From Polytrichum commune (taxonomy: Eukaryota; Streptophyta; Polytrichopsida; Polytrichales; Polytrichaceae), in the NCBI GenBank assembly GCA_950295325.1, contig OX485805.1, positions 22,433,501 through 22,497,500 of the forward strand: 64,000 nucleotides of DNA. Direction: 5' to 3'. Each line of letters starts with the position of its first letter. Positions within the stretch are counted from its first letter, which is position 1. Position numbers and translations under genes: made by a program. Positions 12,576-23,999 of this stretch are shown piece after piece. The notes under the pieces are model-generated. The model saw nothing but the letters and a program-made list of their open reading frames with translations. It was not told where the DNA came from and did not search any database.

Positions 12576-15500
12576 CCATACAAATCGACTCCCCCCCCCC
12601 CCCCCATTCATTTAGTTGTGCCACCATCATGTCAACAACTAAAACCAAATAAACCTAGTGGGTGAGAATAAATATACCTTAGCCACCTTGCAACCCCCAT
12701 TGACCACCACTGCACACACACATACACCCACACACATGTGCACAATTAGAGGGGTCTCCAAATACTTAGTGTGGGCCACACTAACTGCCATACTTGGTGG
12801 AGGTGTGGCATTCAGTGGTGGGTATTAGGTGATGACACACACATGTGTCTCCATCATGCCACAGTACTTAACCCCCCCCCCCCCCCCTCCCCTTCCCCAA
12901 CCCCACCCTACATGTTATTTATATCTGACCCATGATCTAAATGGCTATCCTGTTTGCCTATGCCCCCCTCATCCATCCATCATCACCCACATGCATGCAC
13001 ATATAATAAAAACATTTATATATAACCACCCTTCTCATGACGATGGTGGTGGTGGTGACATGGATGCCAAGTGACCATGCATGAGAGCATGATGCATACA
13101 TGGTTAGTTAGGCTTTTCCATGAATTAATTGGCGGCTCATCAGGATTTCAAGCCTACCTAGCTCCTAGCTCCCTATCTATAAGCTACGGCTCTGCCATTC
13201 ATTCGGAGGTTTGGCTGCGGCTGCAAATATATCATGTTTATTATCATTATAATACCCATTTATCCACGCCTGTCCAGCTGGCTCTTCCACATTTCTGGGG
13301 TGGGCCCCACCTGGGCTCCTGTTCCCGAGGGGCTGCCCGGAAAAAATGCACAAAGTGTTGAGGTCCCTGTTTGGGCTGAGATACGTATTATATATACGTG
13401 AGTGTACGCGTGTATATGTATATACGCCTACGGTAGTGTACTTGAAAGAGCCTTGTACACTTGTTAGTGAGGAAATTGTGGCAAGGTTGGGGACTCCACT
13501 ACGGTTCCTAATTAGTGTGGAAATGATTGGTGTGGGTCACTCTAATTTGTCACTATTGACTATCCTGATTATAGAGTGTGTGTGTTACTATTCGGAGTTA
13601 TATATGTAGTGCAAAAACGTCTTGCTTAGGAGTTCAATCTTTGCTACCAAAATGTATATTGGTTGTTCAAACATTATAGAATGTGGATGACTGTAATTGG
13701 TTTAGTCGAAGGTAGGAATAGCGTGGGTTCAAGACCCATGGGTCTTCCCCTCCATCTTCCTTGATATTGAGCCCAAACAACATGTCACATAAAATGAAAG
13801 AGTCACCTTACATCCACAGAAGCATACATTAAAATTGTTATCCATATCAATTGTTTAGTGTACTTCTTTTGAAGAAAATTTTGATTTTGAAATTAGCATT
13901 GAAGAAGACCTTGCATTAATACAATTACATCAAATTTGGGAAAAGTTAAGTATAAACCGTGTAGGAGGAATAGTTTTATTATTATTATTATTAAAATTGG
14001 AACTCCTCACATGCATGGGTGCCAACAAATCCTAAGCACGTTAGTCCTTTGTAAACCCACTTGTGGAACTCACATCTATAAACATTATATGGGTTTTTTA
14101 TAAACATTATATGGGTTTTTTTTAAACATGATATTAATATCACAATGTTGTCGCAATGAGAAATGTGTAGACTACAAACTCAACTTGACTCCTCAAATCT
14201 AGACATATGCACTAACACATTAAATTTAGCGTGGTTCACATAATTCATCATCAACCCACATTATTGTCTTGCCTTCACTCCGTGACAATTATAGAAGGTG
14301 TCATGTGATACTTGGTAGCCACATGGCACCACTCTAATTAACAAGGTGCACCAAATTTGATGCATGTTTATGGTTTAGGGTGTAACTTGCCTTAAGTTTG
14401 TCATTTGAGAACATTGCAAACAAGCTAAATTGTTGAAGTATTGCAAGTGGTTTTGTAGTGGCAGACATCGCTTGGTTTCCTCCTCAACTACAATAGGCAT
14501 GGAGTGTGGTGGGTTTGCAGGTCCAAGTTAAGTATCAAACACTTGGAGAATCAATCTTGGTTGTCGTTACTTGTCCCTCGGGCACTAGTAGGAAAAGGGA
14601 TTGGGTCTATTGGACACAACCCATGTAGCACTTGGGGAAGAAAAAAAAAATCACATTTTCTGTCAAATGGTTGATTGTGACACAACCTATGATCTTTTTG
14701 ATGGGTCCTAGCAACACATGTCAAATGGGTCATGTTTGAAAGACCTCATTTTCCTACTGGTGATTGCAACATGATCATAAAAACTTGGAAAAATATTGTC
14801 GTGGTTGATGACATTCCCATCGCAAAATATAATTTGTGAGTCACCATCAAAGCATCAACATGTACGTGGTTGGAAATACAAATGGAATAAAAAGTGGTCC
14901 TCCCACAATGACTACGGGATTCCATCATAATCACAAACTTCGTTGTCTTGATGAGAAACTCGTCAATTGAATTGGTTGCAATCACAAACTCTATAGATTT
15001 GTGGAATTTGCAAGAACAATATGGTCTTGCAGTGTTTGACATGTCAAAATCTCTTTTGAGATGCAAGAAAATCATGAGGTATAGAAGGATAGGGTTGCAT
15101 GACATTTTAAAGGCGAGCTTTTGGTAGTGGTAAACAATTCTTGATGCATTTGATGGAAAAAAAATATTGGCTCAAAAGTACTTGTCATTGAGTACAATCT
15201 AATCATTGGAAATTGAGAGTCCCATTTTGAGGACGTTTAGACCATTAAGATTTAACCTTGACAACTTGGCCTTAACCTAGTGATGATACCCCACACCTTC
15301 TATATACTACATCACTCACACCTATACTAGTTGAACAATTTCCGTTTACAAAAATCTATGTTGTCGTCTCAACCAACTCAACATCCTTCAATATTATAGT
15401 CTTTCACACTTGTAGAGTAAGCATGCCAATCTTGTAATTTCACTCACCATAGTCCAACTTCCCCTCCAATTAAAGATATTGCTCAATTTAAGTTGAAATG

Positions 15501-15795
15501 GAGCAAGGAACATCATGTGTAGTGCTAGATCTACACAATCAAGAAATATTTATTCTAGGATATTGAGAAGAGTTATCCCTACAAATAGCGAGTTGTACAA
15601 TGGTTGAAGAATGTTTCAAGTGACACATCAACAACATGCCAGAAGAACTATCACATTGTTTCGATGGAATCTTTAAGACATGAGAGAATCGGGTACCAAA
15701 GTCTCGCACGCGGTCGAGTGGACATCACTATGAGGAATGTGTTCCTCATTTGAAACGGTCGGTGTCACAACCTAGTTGACAAAAATAATGTGAAA
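12576..15795. other. Gene-free stretch with microsatellites
   Basis: C-tracts lie at about 12590-12604 and 12871-12886, with ACACAC-type sequence near 12713-12738 and an ATT run near 13977. A tandem duplication of about 14 bp lies at 14085-14120. A possible SINE-like A-box/B-box pair at 13690-13740 is reported separately. I see no protein-coding gene. Confidence 0.55.
13680..13760 (+). repeat. Possible tRNA-derived SINE head
   Basis: A word resembling an RNA polymerase III A box ('TTGGTTTAGTCGAAGG') is followed about 20 bp later by a B-box-like word ('GGGTTCAAGACCC'). The spacing is tRNA-like, but no acceptor stem closes, so it is not a tRNA gene. A diverged SINE head is possible; a chance match cannot be excluded. 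Confidence 0.25.
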
Positions 15796-15799
15796 ACTA

Positions 15800-16380
15800 T
15801 AACTATCATAGATTGTAATTGGCTCTTGTCAATACGGTCATGTGCTAATGACCATCCTATCAAACACGAAGTGTGTTATAGGACCATTATTCCTAGTAAG
15901 TAGTGCATATATTTAGAGAAAGAGGAGCAAGAAAATGAGTGGTGGCACAAGTGAACCGATGGTAGTGGTTTGCATCAACTCGAGTACATACATGCGTTAT
16001 GGTATGATCAACATGTCCAATGCCACATGTGAAATTTGTAGATTGGACTCAACTCTTGTCAATCAAGTCGATTTGTGCTGATGATTGTATGTGTCAAAAC
16101 AACAATGGGTTCTAGGACATTGTATTCCTGGTAATGCACGGGTGTCGAGAAAGAGGAGCAACAAAATCAATGGTGGTGGCAATCTGCATATGGACTCAAA
16201 TGAATACATACGGCAATATAGTCAAAACGTCTAGTGAAATCCATGAGCACTAGACATTTGGGCTCAACCCTTGTCAATTGGATCTCGTGCTAGTGACCAC
16301 ATGTATTACATGAGAGGTGGATTCTAGGACCATGTGATCCTAGTAAGGCATTTGGGCCTAATTGAGTTAATTGTCTTCAT
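15800..16380 (+). repeat. Diverged tandem repeat, ~220-bp period
   Basis: Three diverged units are recognisable by the phrase 'CTCAACYCTTGTCAAT' and its variants near 15820, 16046 and 16260. Each is followed by 'gtgct.atga', 'ggac.at' and 'TCCTxGTAA', and units 1 and 2 also by 'GAGAAAGAGGAGCAA'. Spacing is about 215-225 bp. No coding capacity is seen. Confidence 0.65.
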
Positions 16381-16384
16381 GGGA

Positions 16385-16625
16385 CACATATATTTGAGTG
16401 GTGGTGTGTGGTTAGGTGAGATCTAAGAACATAACCCAACAAGACGTATATTTAAAAGTTATTGGACTACATGCTCAAGAATTATCAACCATTCTAACAC
16501 AATATTAAACACAATTGAGAGACTTAGGTATTCATTCTTAAAGAATCAATATACGTGCACTTTTAATAAACATACCTAAATCAAGGGAAGTCCAATTTTC
16601 AAGTATGTTATTTTTGTTGTGATCT
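16385..16625 (-). repeat. Dispersed repeat R1, inverted copy
   Basis: Read on the minus strand this matches the R1 landmarks: the 'agaatggttgataatt' region, 'caata...ttt' and the 'ccacac' block. It is adjacent to the tandem arrays on both sides. Confidence 0.5.
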
Positions 16626-16734
16626 TCAACATAGATTTGCTAATGCAACACAAGTTTTGTTGTGTAGATATGATTGGTAGAAGTTGGAGAACATGAAATA
16701 TTGATTGAGTAACATCCACGTACCTTAAGCTTAG

Positions 16735-17430
16735 AGCATGGAAGAGGAGCAACAAAATCAACAATTGTAACAATTGTAACAGTGTATACAACCTCGAGCA
16801 AGTACACACTAGACACTACAATATGGTCAAGTGCCAATGCAAGGAAAGGGAGGGGGTCAAAGGTTTGAAAGAACAAAGTGATGCTCATGTGGCATCATTG
16901 TCCCGCCAACTCTAGGCAGTTCCAACTCGACAAAAGAAAACTCCTCTTAGTTCGAGAAACCAACCTTCAAGCTTGGATCCAATCTCGAGTACGAAAGTAA
17001 AGTCCATGAAGGGGGTGTTTCGAACCCCACATTTCTTGGACCCAAACCCTAATAATATAAACCCTAAACCCTAATCAACGCATAGAAGAGGAGCAACGAA
17101 ATCAACGATGATAGCAATACAAGTGTTTGAGAAACCGATCTTCAAGCTTGGGTCCAATCTCGAGCCCCGAAGTAAGACCCATCAAAGGGACTTTCGGACC
17201 CCATACTTCTTGAACCCAAACCCTAACAAATGCACAGGAGAGGAGCAACAAAATCAACGATGGTAGAGTGTGTACAAACACACGTGTTTGAGGAAGCGAT
17301 CTCCAAGCTTAGGTCCAATCTGGAGCCCCAAAAGAAGATCCATTAAAGGGAGGTTTCAGACCCCGAGCTTCTTCAACCAAAACTTAAAGATATGTGCACT
17401 AAACCCCACCCTTAATTAGTAGTGCATGGG
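16735..17430 (+). repeat. Satellite-like repeat, ~150-190 bp units
   Basis: The phrase 'GGAGCAACAAAATCAAC' (with small changes) recurs near 16745, 17090 and 17245, with a partial 'ggagaggagcca' near 17430. The linked phrases 'TTCAAGCTTGGGTCCAATCTCGAG', 'CGGACCCCATACTTCTTGAACC' and 'AAACCCTAA' recur in step. Three to four imperfect units are visible. The 'AAACCCTAA' words resemble plant telomere repeats but are too few to call one. Confidence 0.65.
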
Positions 17431-17438
17431 AGAGGAGC

Positions 17439-17476
17439 CACCACCACCACCACCACCACAACAACAACAACAACGG
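17439..17476 (+). repeat. (CCA)n(CAA)n microsatellite
   Basis: A short CCA run passes into a CAA run. It produces spurious poly-Val or poly-Gly open frames on the minus strand. Confidence 0.9.
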
Positions 17477-18873
17477 CGGTGGTGTGTATAGAGACTGAAG
17501 GAAGTAAGGAAGGAAGTACACAAGATATGTAATTTGCGTACACACTCCACTCCACTCCATACGGTATGAGGCAATGCAAGGAAAGGAGGGAGGTGGGCTG
17601 GGCTTGATGTTGGGCAGCCCCCTGCAGAGGAAGAGGCGGAGAAGTGTATGGAGGCTTGGGGGCTTGGCTTGGGGGGCTGGCCCACCAAATACTCAGCAGC
17701 AGTAGCTTCTGTGTGTTGGACAGTAGGCTCCCTGGCTGCCTTCCAACTTCCAGCCCTGCCCTGCCCTGCCTATATGTATATCTCTGGCCTGGCCCCACCC
17801 AGCAGCTCCCACCAGAAGAGAGACTCTTCTCCTCAACTACACACGCTCTCATCTCATCCCACCCCACCCCACCCCACCCCATCTCATATTCCAAGAGCCT
17901 GCATTCCATTCTCATTCCCATTCCCATTCCCAATCCCCACTTTCATTGCACTTCATTCCACTTCCCTTCCACTCATCCCTCTTTCATCAATCTCCTGCTG
18001 CTGCTGCTGCTGCTCCACTGTTTGTGTGTCTGTGACCATCATCTACTTGCTTGCCTGCCTGCCTGCTTGCTTACTTGTTATCATCATTCCACTACTCATT
18101 CAAGGTCAGGTTGTGGGAGCAGTAGGATGAGCAAGCATCATCCATCACAAGTGGGTGGGTGAGTGGAGAGGGGTTAACTGCTTAGAGAACTGGTGCAGTG
18201 GGAGTGGACAGAAGATTCATCAGCCTGCTGTGTGTAGCTGCTGAGAATATGTTGTAGGGAACTCCCCCTCCATCCCTTTCCATCAGGTGTTCATGTGACT
18301 GACACTGTTTGATGAATGAGCGAGGGAGGGGAGTGCAAGGGAGGTCGAAGGGAGAGAAGGCGAGGAAGTTGCTGAAGTGAGGAGGAGGAGGAGGTTGCAT
18401 AGATTGAGTACCACTGCGGGGAGTTGTAGGGAGTGATGTTGTTGTTGTTGGTGGTGGTGGTGTTTGTGTCTGGTCTGGGGTTGTAGAGGGCGAGAGAGAG
18501 ACAGAGACAGAGAGAGCGAATTTGTCTGTGAGAGTTTTTGGAGGGTGGTACCTTGGAGCTGGAGTCTAGGGATTGACGGAGTTTGCAGGTCGGTCGGCAT
18601 GCGGGGTTTTTGAGAATCGAGTTCACAGTAGATGCAAGACCTGGAAATATAGGGAGAATCTCGTGGTTCCAAATTCTGGAATCGGTGGCACAAGTGCATG
18701 ATCCTTCGGAGGTGAAGGAGAGCAGCAGGAAAATGCACTGGAAGGTCGTGCAACAGGAGTTGATTCCCGATCACCACCATCACTACCACCATCGCCATCA
18801 TCGTTCCGTCGTGTCCGAGGTGGAAATCGTGTAGAGAGAGGATTACTTTCTGATTCGGGGCTACTGCAACAAG
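17477..18873 (+). other. Pyrimidine-rich region upstream of YUCCA gene
   Basis: No domain-bearing gene is visible. The plus strand is rich in CCCCA pentamers (17855-17880), CTG repeats (17996-18012) and TGCC/TTGC repeats (18045-18070). Long open frames on both strands (up to 268 codons on the minus strand at 18283-19089) are low-complexity Ser/His/Leu/Pro sequence and are judged spurious. The region may contain distal promoter, or an upstream exon and leader intron; a TATA-like 'TATATGTATAT' lies near 17770. Confidence 0.5.
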
Positions 18874-18882
18874 TATAAATAG
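18874..18882 (+). promoter_or_regulatory. Probable TATA box of the YUCCA gene
   Basis: TATAAATAG matches the plant TATA consensus closely and lies about 525 bp upstream of the first ATG of the flavin monooxygenase. Transcription would start near 18905-18915 and give a leader of roughly 490 nt with several upstream ATGs, which could reduce translation. Confidence 0.55.
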
Positions 18883-19399
18883 AGGTGCCAGATTGATTGA
18901 GAGTACCAACATCATCATCATCATCACAAGTGGCCGCCCTCCTCCGAGGCAAGATCTCCAATTCCATCTTGTTGTGTCGATACAACTTGCGCACATGGAG
19001 CTTGATTGGAGGCTGGAGCGAAGAAGTATGGGAGTAGGGTCCTGGTGACCACCGGCCCATTGGCATCTATGTATGTGCTCCATCATCATGTTAGGTCGGC
19101 GCTATCATCAACTCAACATTGTTCCAGGAGCGAGATAGCAGCTTCTTAGCAATCTTACCCTAAGTGCCACTAACTATTCCCAGAAAACATCATATTTCCA
19201 GTAGATCAGTTATGAATTGAGTGAAGCAGCAACATCGACAACAAATATCGAGGGAGTTCATCAACCATTTACAGTAGGAGGTAGGGAGAGAGGTTTTGAC
19301 CCTATTTTAACCAGCTGCTGGCTTCAAAGGTTAGCCTCCGGAGGTTAGGGTGATTCAGCAGCTGGTGTTGTTGATTTTTTTATTTTTGTTGCATATAAA

Positions 19400-22025
19400 A
19401 TGCCACCACACGCAATGAGCAGCGACGAGTATTATTGCAAGGAGAAGCAGGACCATCTTCTCTTTCTACCCTCCTGCTGCAGCAACAAGCAAACATCATG
19501 TGTCGAGTTCTTCCCCGGTGCCATCATCGTAGGGGCAGGGCCATCAGGGCTAGCCACGGCCGCATGTCTGCAGCAGCAACACAATATCCCCAGCATGATC
19601 TTTGAGAAGTCGGAAGGCATTGCATCGTTGTGGAAGCAGAAGACCTACGACAGACTGCACTTGCACTTACCCAAACAGTTCTGCGAGCTCCCTCTCTTTC
19701 CCTTCAACGATGATCTGCCGACCTACCCCACCCGCGGCCAGTTCGTAGAGTACCTGGAATCCTATACAGCACATTTCAAGCTACAACCCAAGTTCTGCCA
19801 AAGTGTGGATCTTGCTGCCTTCGACGCCCGGTCTGGGCTGTGGAATGTGCAAACCTCTACTTCCTGCTGTGGAATCAAACAGGAGTATCGTGCAAGATGG
19901 CTGGTCGTGGCTTCTGGTGAGAACGCCGACCCTGTCATCCCCAACTTCAAAGGGACCAACGACTATCGTTCAAATGGGGGTGGTGCTCTCTTCCATTCAA
20001 GTCAGTACCGCAATGGGGCTGAGTATGCTGGCAAAAAGGTCCTGGTTGTTGGCTGCGGTAATACAGGCATGGAGATTGCCCTGGACCTCGTCAATTTTGG
20101 AGCCTCCCCCTCCCTCGTCGTTCGCAGTCCGGTGAGTAAGCTTTTCTTCCTTGGAAATGGAATGGCGGTAATGCACGCACGGCTAAAACTTGAATCTGGG
20201 AGAGAAGAAGGGTGGATTCCCATCGGTCCTGAATGAGAGGAAGTTTTGCAAGTCGTCTCATTAGACGTCATCGGTGTTGAGTGATTCAAGGTTTTCTACG
20301 ATTCCTCTCATGGGGGTCAATCGGTGTCGAATGATTTGAGGTCTTTGCAAGTCTTTTCGACAGGCGTCAATCGGTGTGAAAGGATGTTTAAAAAAAAAGT
20401 GTCTGCGAGTTTTCTCACAGGACGCCAATCGGCGCGGAAAGGTTGTGGAGGTCTTGCGAGTTTTTACACTCGGTGTTGAAGGTTGGTTTTTAAAAAAAAT
20501 TCTCATCAGGCGCTGATTGGATTGCTATTTGTGTTTGTTGTGTTGCAGACGCACATTCTGCCGCGGGAGATTCTAGGGAAGTCCACGTTTCTGGTAGCCA
20601 TGCAGCTGATGAAGACGTTGCCGGTTTGGTTGACGGACATGTTGCTGGTGAGCTACACGTACTTGACGTTGGGCGACACAGCCTGCCATGGCATCCCCCG
20701 ACCCGCCGAAGGCCCCATGATGCTTAAAGAGAGGTGTGGCAAGACACCTATCTTGGATGTCGGCACTTTCGCCAAGATCAAGAGCGGCCAAGTCAAGGTA
20801 ACTTAACACTAAACCTCACTTACTCAATCCCTCTCTCATCTCAACCTCCTGAATAATCATCATCATCATCATCAACTTGATTTTCTTGCCAGGTTCATCA
20901 TGTCTGTGATTGATGGTTACATCAACATGCCGTCTCTCCGGTCCACAGTGGCTTATTTTATCTTTTCTGCAGGTGGTGCCGGCGATTGAGTGCCTAACTA
21001 AAACTGGAGCGCTGTTTGAGGATGGACGAAGTGAAGATTTCGATGCAGTTATCTTGTCAACGGGCTACAGGAGCAATGTCCCCAGATGGCTCAAGGTAGC
21101 TAGCTACTTTTCTTAGTCCGATCCTTGAATTCTGCCAGAAACCTTTTAAAAATCCCTGCAACTTCGCAGATCTGGGTGATGTATTGCATTTGGTTTTCAG
21201 CATGATTATTTGCTGCGGGGTGCAAGCACGGTAAAGTGGACCAAAATAGTTCTCCGGTTTACTAAAACCATGCTTTTTCTGCCTAAAAGTACTAGCAAAT
21301 TGTTGTTTAAATTGGATTTTTTTCATGATTGACTTCTATTGTTGCGTTAAATACTCGTATGTAGATCATCAAGTTGAGCTCTTATCATTAAAGGTGGTGC
21401 TCAAAAGCACATGGTTGAACATGTAAATTTGTAGTTGATTTTTTTTCATATTCCTTGAATTCATTATATACTTCAGGTCATCATCACATAACTTTGTAGA
21501 AAACCATCAATTCACTGTAATTTATTTTATTTTAAACAATTTTCAAACAGTTACTTGTTCAATATCACCTACTTGCACACCACTTGCACCGATTTCTAAA
21601 CTATGTAGACTTTTTCTGAAATTGTTTGTCACCACAAATTGCTTGACCTTGTAGATCAATATGTTTCTTGAATGTCTATGAATTTTTTCTTCACAAAATT
21701 TGAAGATAGTGCATAGTTTTGAATCACTTTTACTGGAACCTAGGCAGTGGATCAAGTGCTTTCACCCTACGAAGTTAGTGATTTTGAACATTTGTGTGCG
21801 CGCGTGCAGGATGACAGCAAATTCTTCACAGAAGATGGGTTGCCGAGGACACCGTTCCCTCGAGGGTGGAAAGGGGAGTCAGGCCTCTACGTGGCGGGAC
21901 TGGGGCGGAAAGGGTTACTGGGAGCTTCCTTTGATGCCAAAAACATTGCTCAAGACATTGCTGCCAGCTTCAAGTTGTCCGAGGTGCAGAGCTTGAGGGT
22001 CGTCCCTTTCCAGCAAAGATGCTGA
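19400..22025 (+). CDS. YUC: YUCCA-type flavin monooxygenase (auxin biosynthesis)
   Basis: This gene encodes indole-3-pyruvate monooxygenase, which converts indole-3-pyruvate to indole-3-acetic acid with FAD, NADPH and O2, normally in the cytosol or on the ER face. I join exons 19400-20131, 20549-20797, 20973-21095 and 21810-22025. All introns are phase 0 with GT...AG ends, giving 439 residues, close to the usual 400-430. FAD-binding GAGPSG is at residues 45-50 and NADPH-binding GCGNTG at 218-223. LFHSSQY fits the FMO signature region. [13 protein letters not shown] matches the C-terminal ATGY box with A to S, and [15 protein letters not shown] is the typical YUCCA tail. M1 at 19400 is used; M6 (MSSDEYY) is an alternative, since the N-terminus before the FAD motif is not conserved. 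The reading frame is intact, and this is the only clearly functional ordinary plant gene in the window. Confidence 0.94.
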
Positions 22026-23100
22026 AATTATATCCTGCTGCTCATAGGCGATGGCGAAGAAAGTTCAGACAGTTTTGTAATTTTTTTCAAATTTCTTTTT
22101 GAGTATGGTGGAACGAAGCCTATCCATCTTGTACACGGCAACCCCCCAACCCCCCACCCTGTGATTATCGGTGGTCCAAGGCTTTTTTGAAGAAGTTCGC
22201 CCCAAAGCTAGCTTCCTAGAGAGAGAGAGAGCGAGAGCGAGAGAGAATGAAAATTAGTGGGCACACTAACACCATCAACTTCAAATGTGCCCCTTGTACC
22301 ATATAACCAAATTTTTCCATCAACATTAGGCTCAATAAATTCAGTTTCGCAACACACAATGCTCCTGTTTCTACTTGCTTCATCGGTTTCTCTGTGATGC
22401 TTACAAATTTACACAACGGTGCTCTTGACAATCAACAATCACACTCACTCTACCAGTTGCAATTAAGAGAACACTCTCTTTGCTTTCAATTTGGCCATCA
22501 AGAGAAGAATCTGTGAACCTGAGGCTGAATCTGCTACACACTCATCTCTCCATTTAATTGGGTTGCCTTTGTCCTTGCAATAAAAAGGTCTTTGACTAAA
22601 TGAAGATTGGCTACTGCATGCTATTGATTTCAAGATTCCTGCATTCCTGCCCTTCATCATTGGTCGACGAAACCCCATCAGATCAAATCATATGCCGATC
22701 ATATTCTCAAGCCGGCAGAGACAGATGAATTGATTCATGTGGTATGTGTCCACACCAAATCATATACCACATGAAGAAACGTTGTGACACTGATCATGCA
22801 GATCAGATGACATAATAGTGCAACGAATTCCTGACAGCCGATTCTCAACCTTGGGACCATACTGTAGATTCACTAACTGACTCCTCCAGTCTTGATCGTG
22901 AATTGTGAAGAAATTACATCTTGAACAACACGTATATCCAGTTTGCATGATGTTGTGTTTTGTTGCTTGTTGGCTGTTAAATGCTGATGAGAGGGATGGT
23001 GTGGAGCCAAAATTGTTAAGTCAGCTTGGAAACTGACTACAAGCCAAAATGGCACACATCTCGAGTAAATACGGCCAGGTACAGATTTTTTACATTCTTT
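22026..23100. other. 3' flank of YUCCA gene
   Basis: A C-rich patch (22142-22160), a GA microsatellite (22219-22245) and a possible AATAAA signal near 22334 follow the stop codon. No further gene is seen. Confidence 0.5.
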
Positions 23101-23379
23101 AGAAGTTGAGCCACCCACGAATTTTAAACCTACACATGTCAGAGAATGTTTTTTTCGTTTCCCGAGCCTCAAGAAACCATTCGAATTTCGTACTGGCTGC
23201 ATATTTATACAGGGCCGAGTCATCGACTAGTACTGGTCCCCATGGCAACTTCCAAACATTCATGGTTGATTTGGACGCGACAGAGAGTCTATGTAACAAA
23301 CACGAGTTTGATGCCAAAGAGATCACGAGGATTGACCACCATTCGATGTCCAAATCGCCACACGATTAAGGATGAGGGA

Positions 23380-23935
23380 GGGATAAAATGTAAGGGAGAA
23401 CCGGCTAGAGAAGGAAAAGATAATATTGTAGGAGCCGGACTTTTCAATGGACCACTACAAGTCAATATTGTTGCTCGTCTACTCGGGTACCCCAGTGTTC
23501 TCATAGTAGAATTATATGCACTCCTGATCATCGCGGAACACACCAATAACATTGGTGATTGCACACCTAATAACACCATACCCTCATGGCTACTCTCATG
23601 CACATGCTATCTTCCAAAATGCAAATGCCTAGGTTAACTTAGACCCAATAAATTATGCATCTTAGGAGCTCCACCTACAGATAACCACCCTTCACAACCA
23701 ACCCAAACTTCAAAGTACAAATATTTGAATTCACTTACTGCAACGATAAAAGCCACCAACCGAAAACTTCATGAATACGCCATTGTCCTCCCACTCGTAT
23801 CCCAACTAGGGTGGATTGTACTACCACCCATTATAATTAGGGTAGGAATAATGGGCACTATACATACAACAATTTTTAAACTCCTCCAAGACCTACAAAT
23901 CCCCAACTCCAAAATCCATAAACTAATGTAATCCT
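23380..23935 (+). pseudogene. Possible retroelement RNase H fossil
   Basis: The frame around 23430-23590 reads GAGLFNGPLQ...ARLLGYPSVL.VELYALLIIAEHTNNI. This resembles the part of an RNase H domain where a Gly-Ala-Gly strand is followed by an acidic residue in an 'ELYAL' helix, as in RNase H domains of some non-LTR retrotransposons. The following sequence (to about 23935) is open but unrecognised. The frame is broken and no reverse transcriptase is adjacent. The identification is weak. Confidence 0.35.
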
Positions 23936-23999
23936 TCTCCCGAGTTGCTATAAGGTATCCAACACACATAATCCTCAACAAAAGGAAATTAGAAAAGAA

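Noticed and set aside
13680-13760. tRNA gene
   Set aside because: A- and B-box-like words exist but no acceptor stem or anticodon arm can be formed.
17412-18162. Open frames of 160-173 codons on both strands
   Set aside because: They arise from CCA, CCCCA and CTG repeats; composition is repetitive and the frames contradict each other.
18283-19089. 268-codon minus-strand open frame upstream of the YUCCA gene
   Set aside because: Made of Met/His/Ser/Leu low complexity from microsatellites, it overlaps the predicted TATA box and leader and has no domain.
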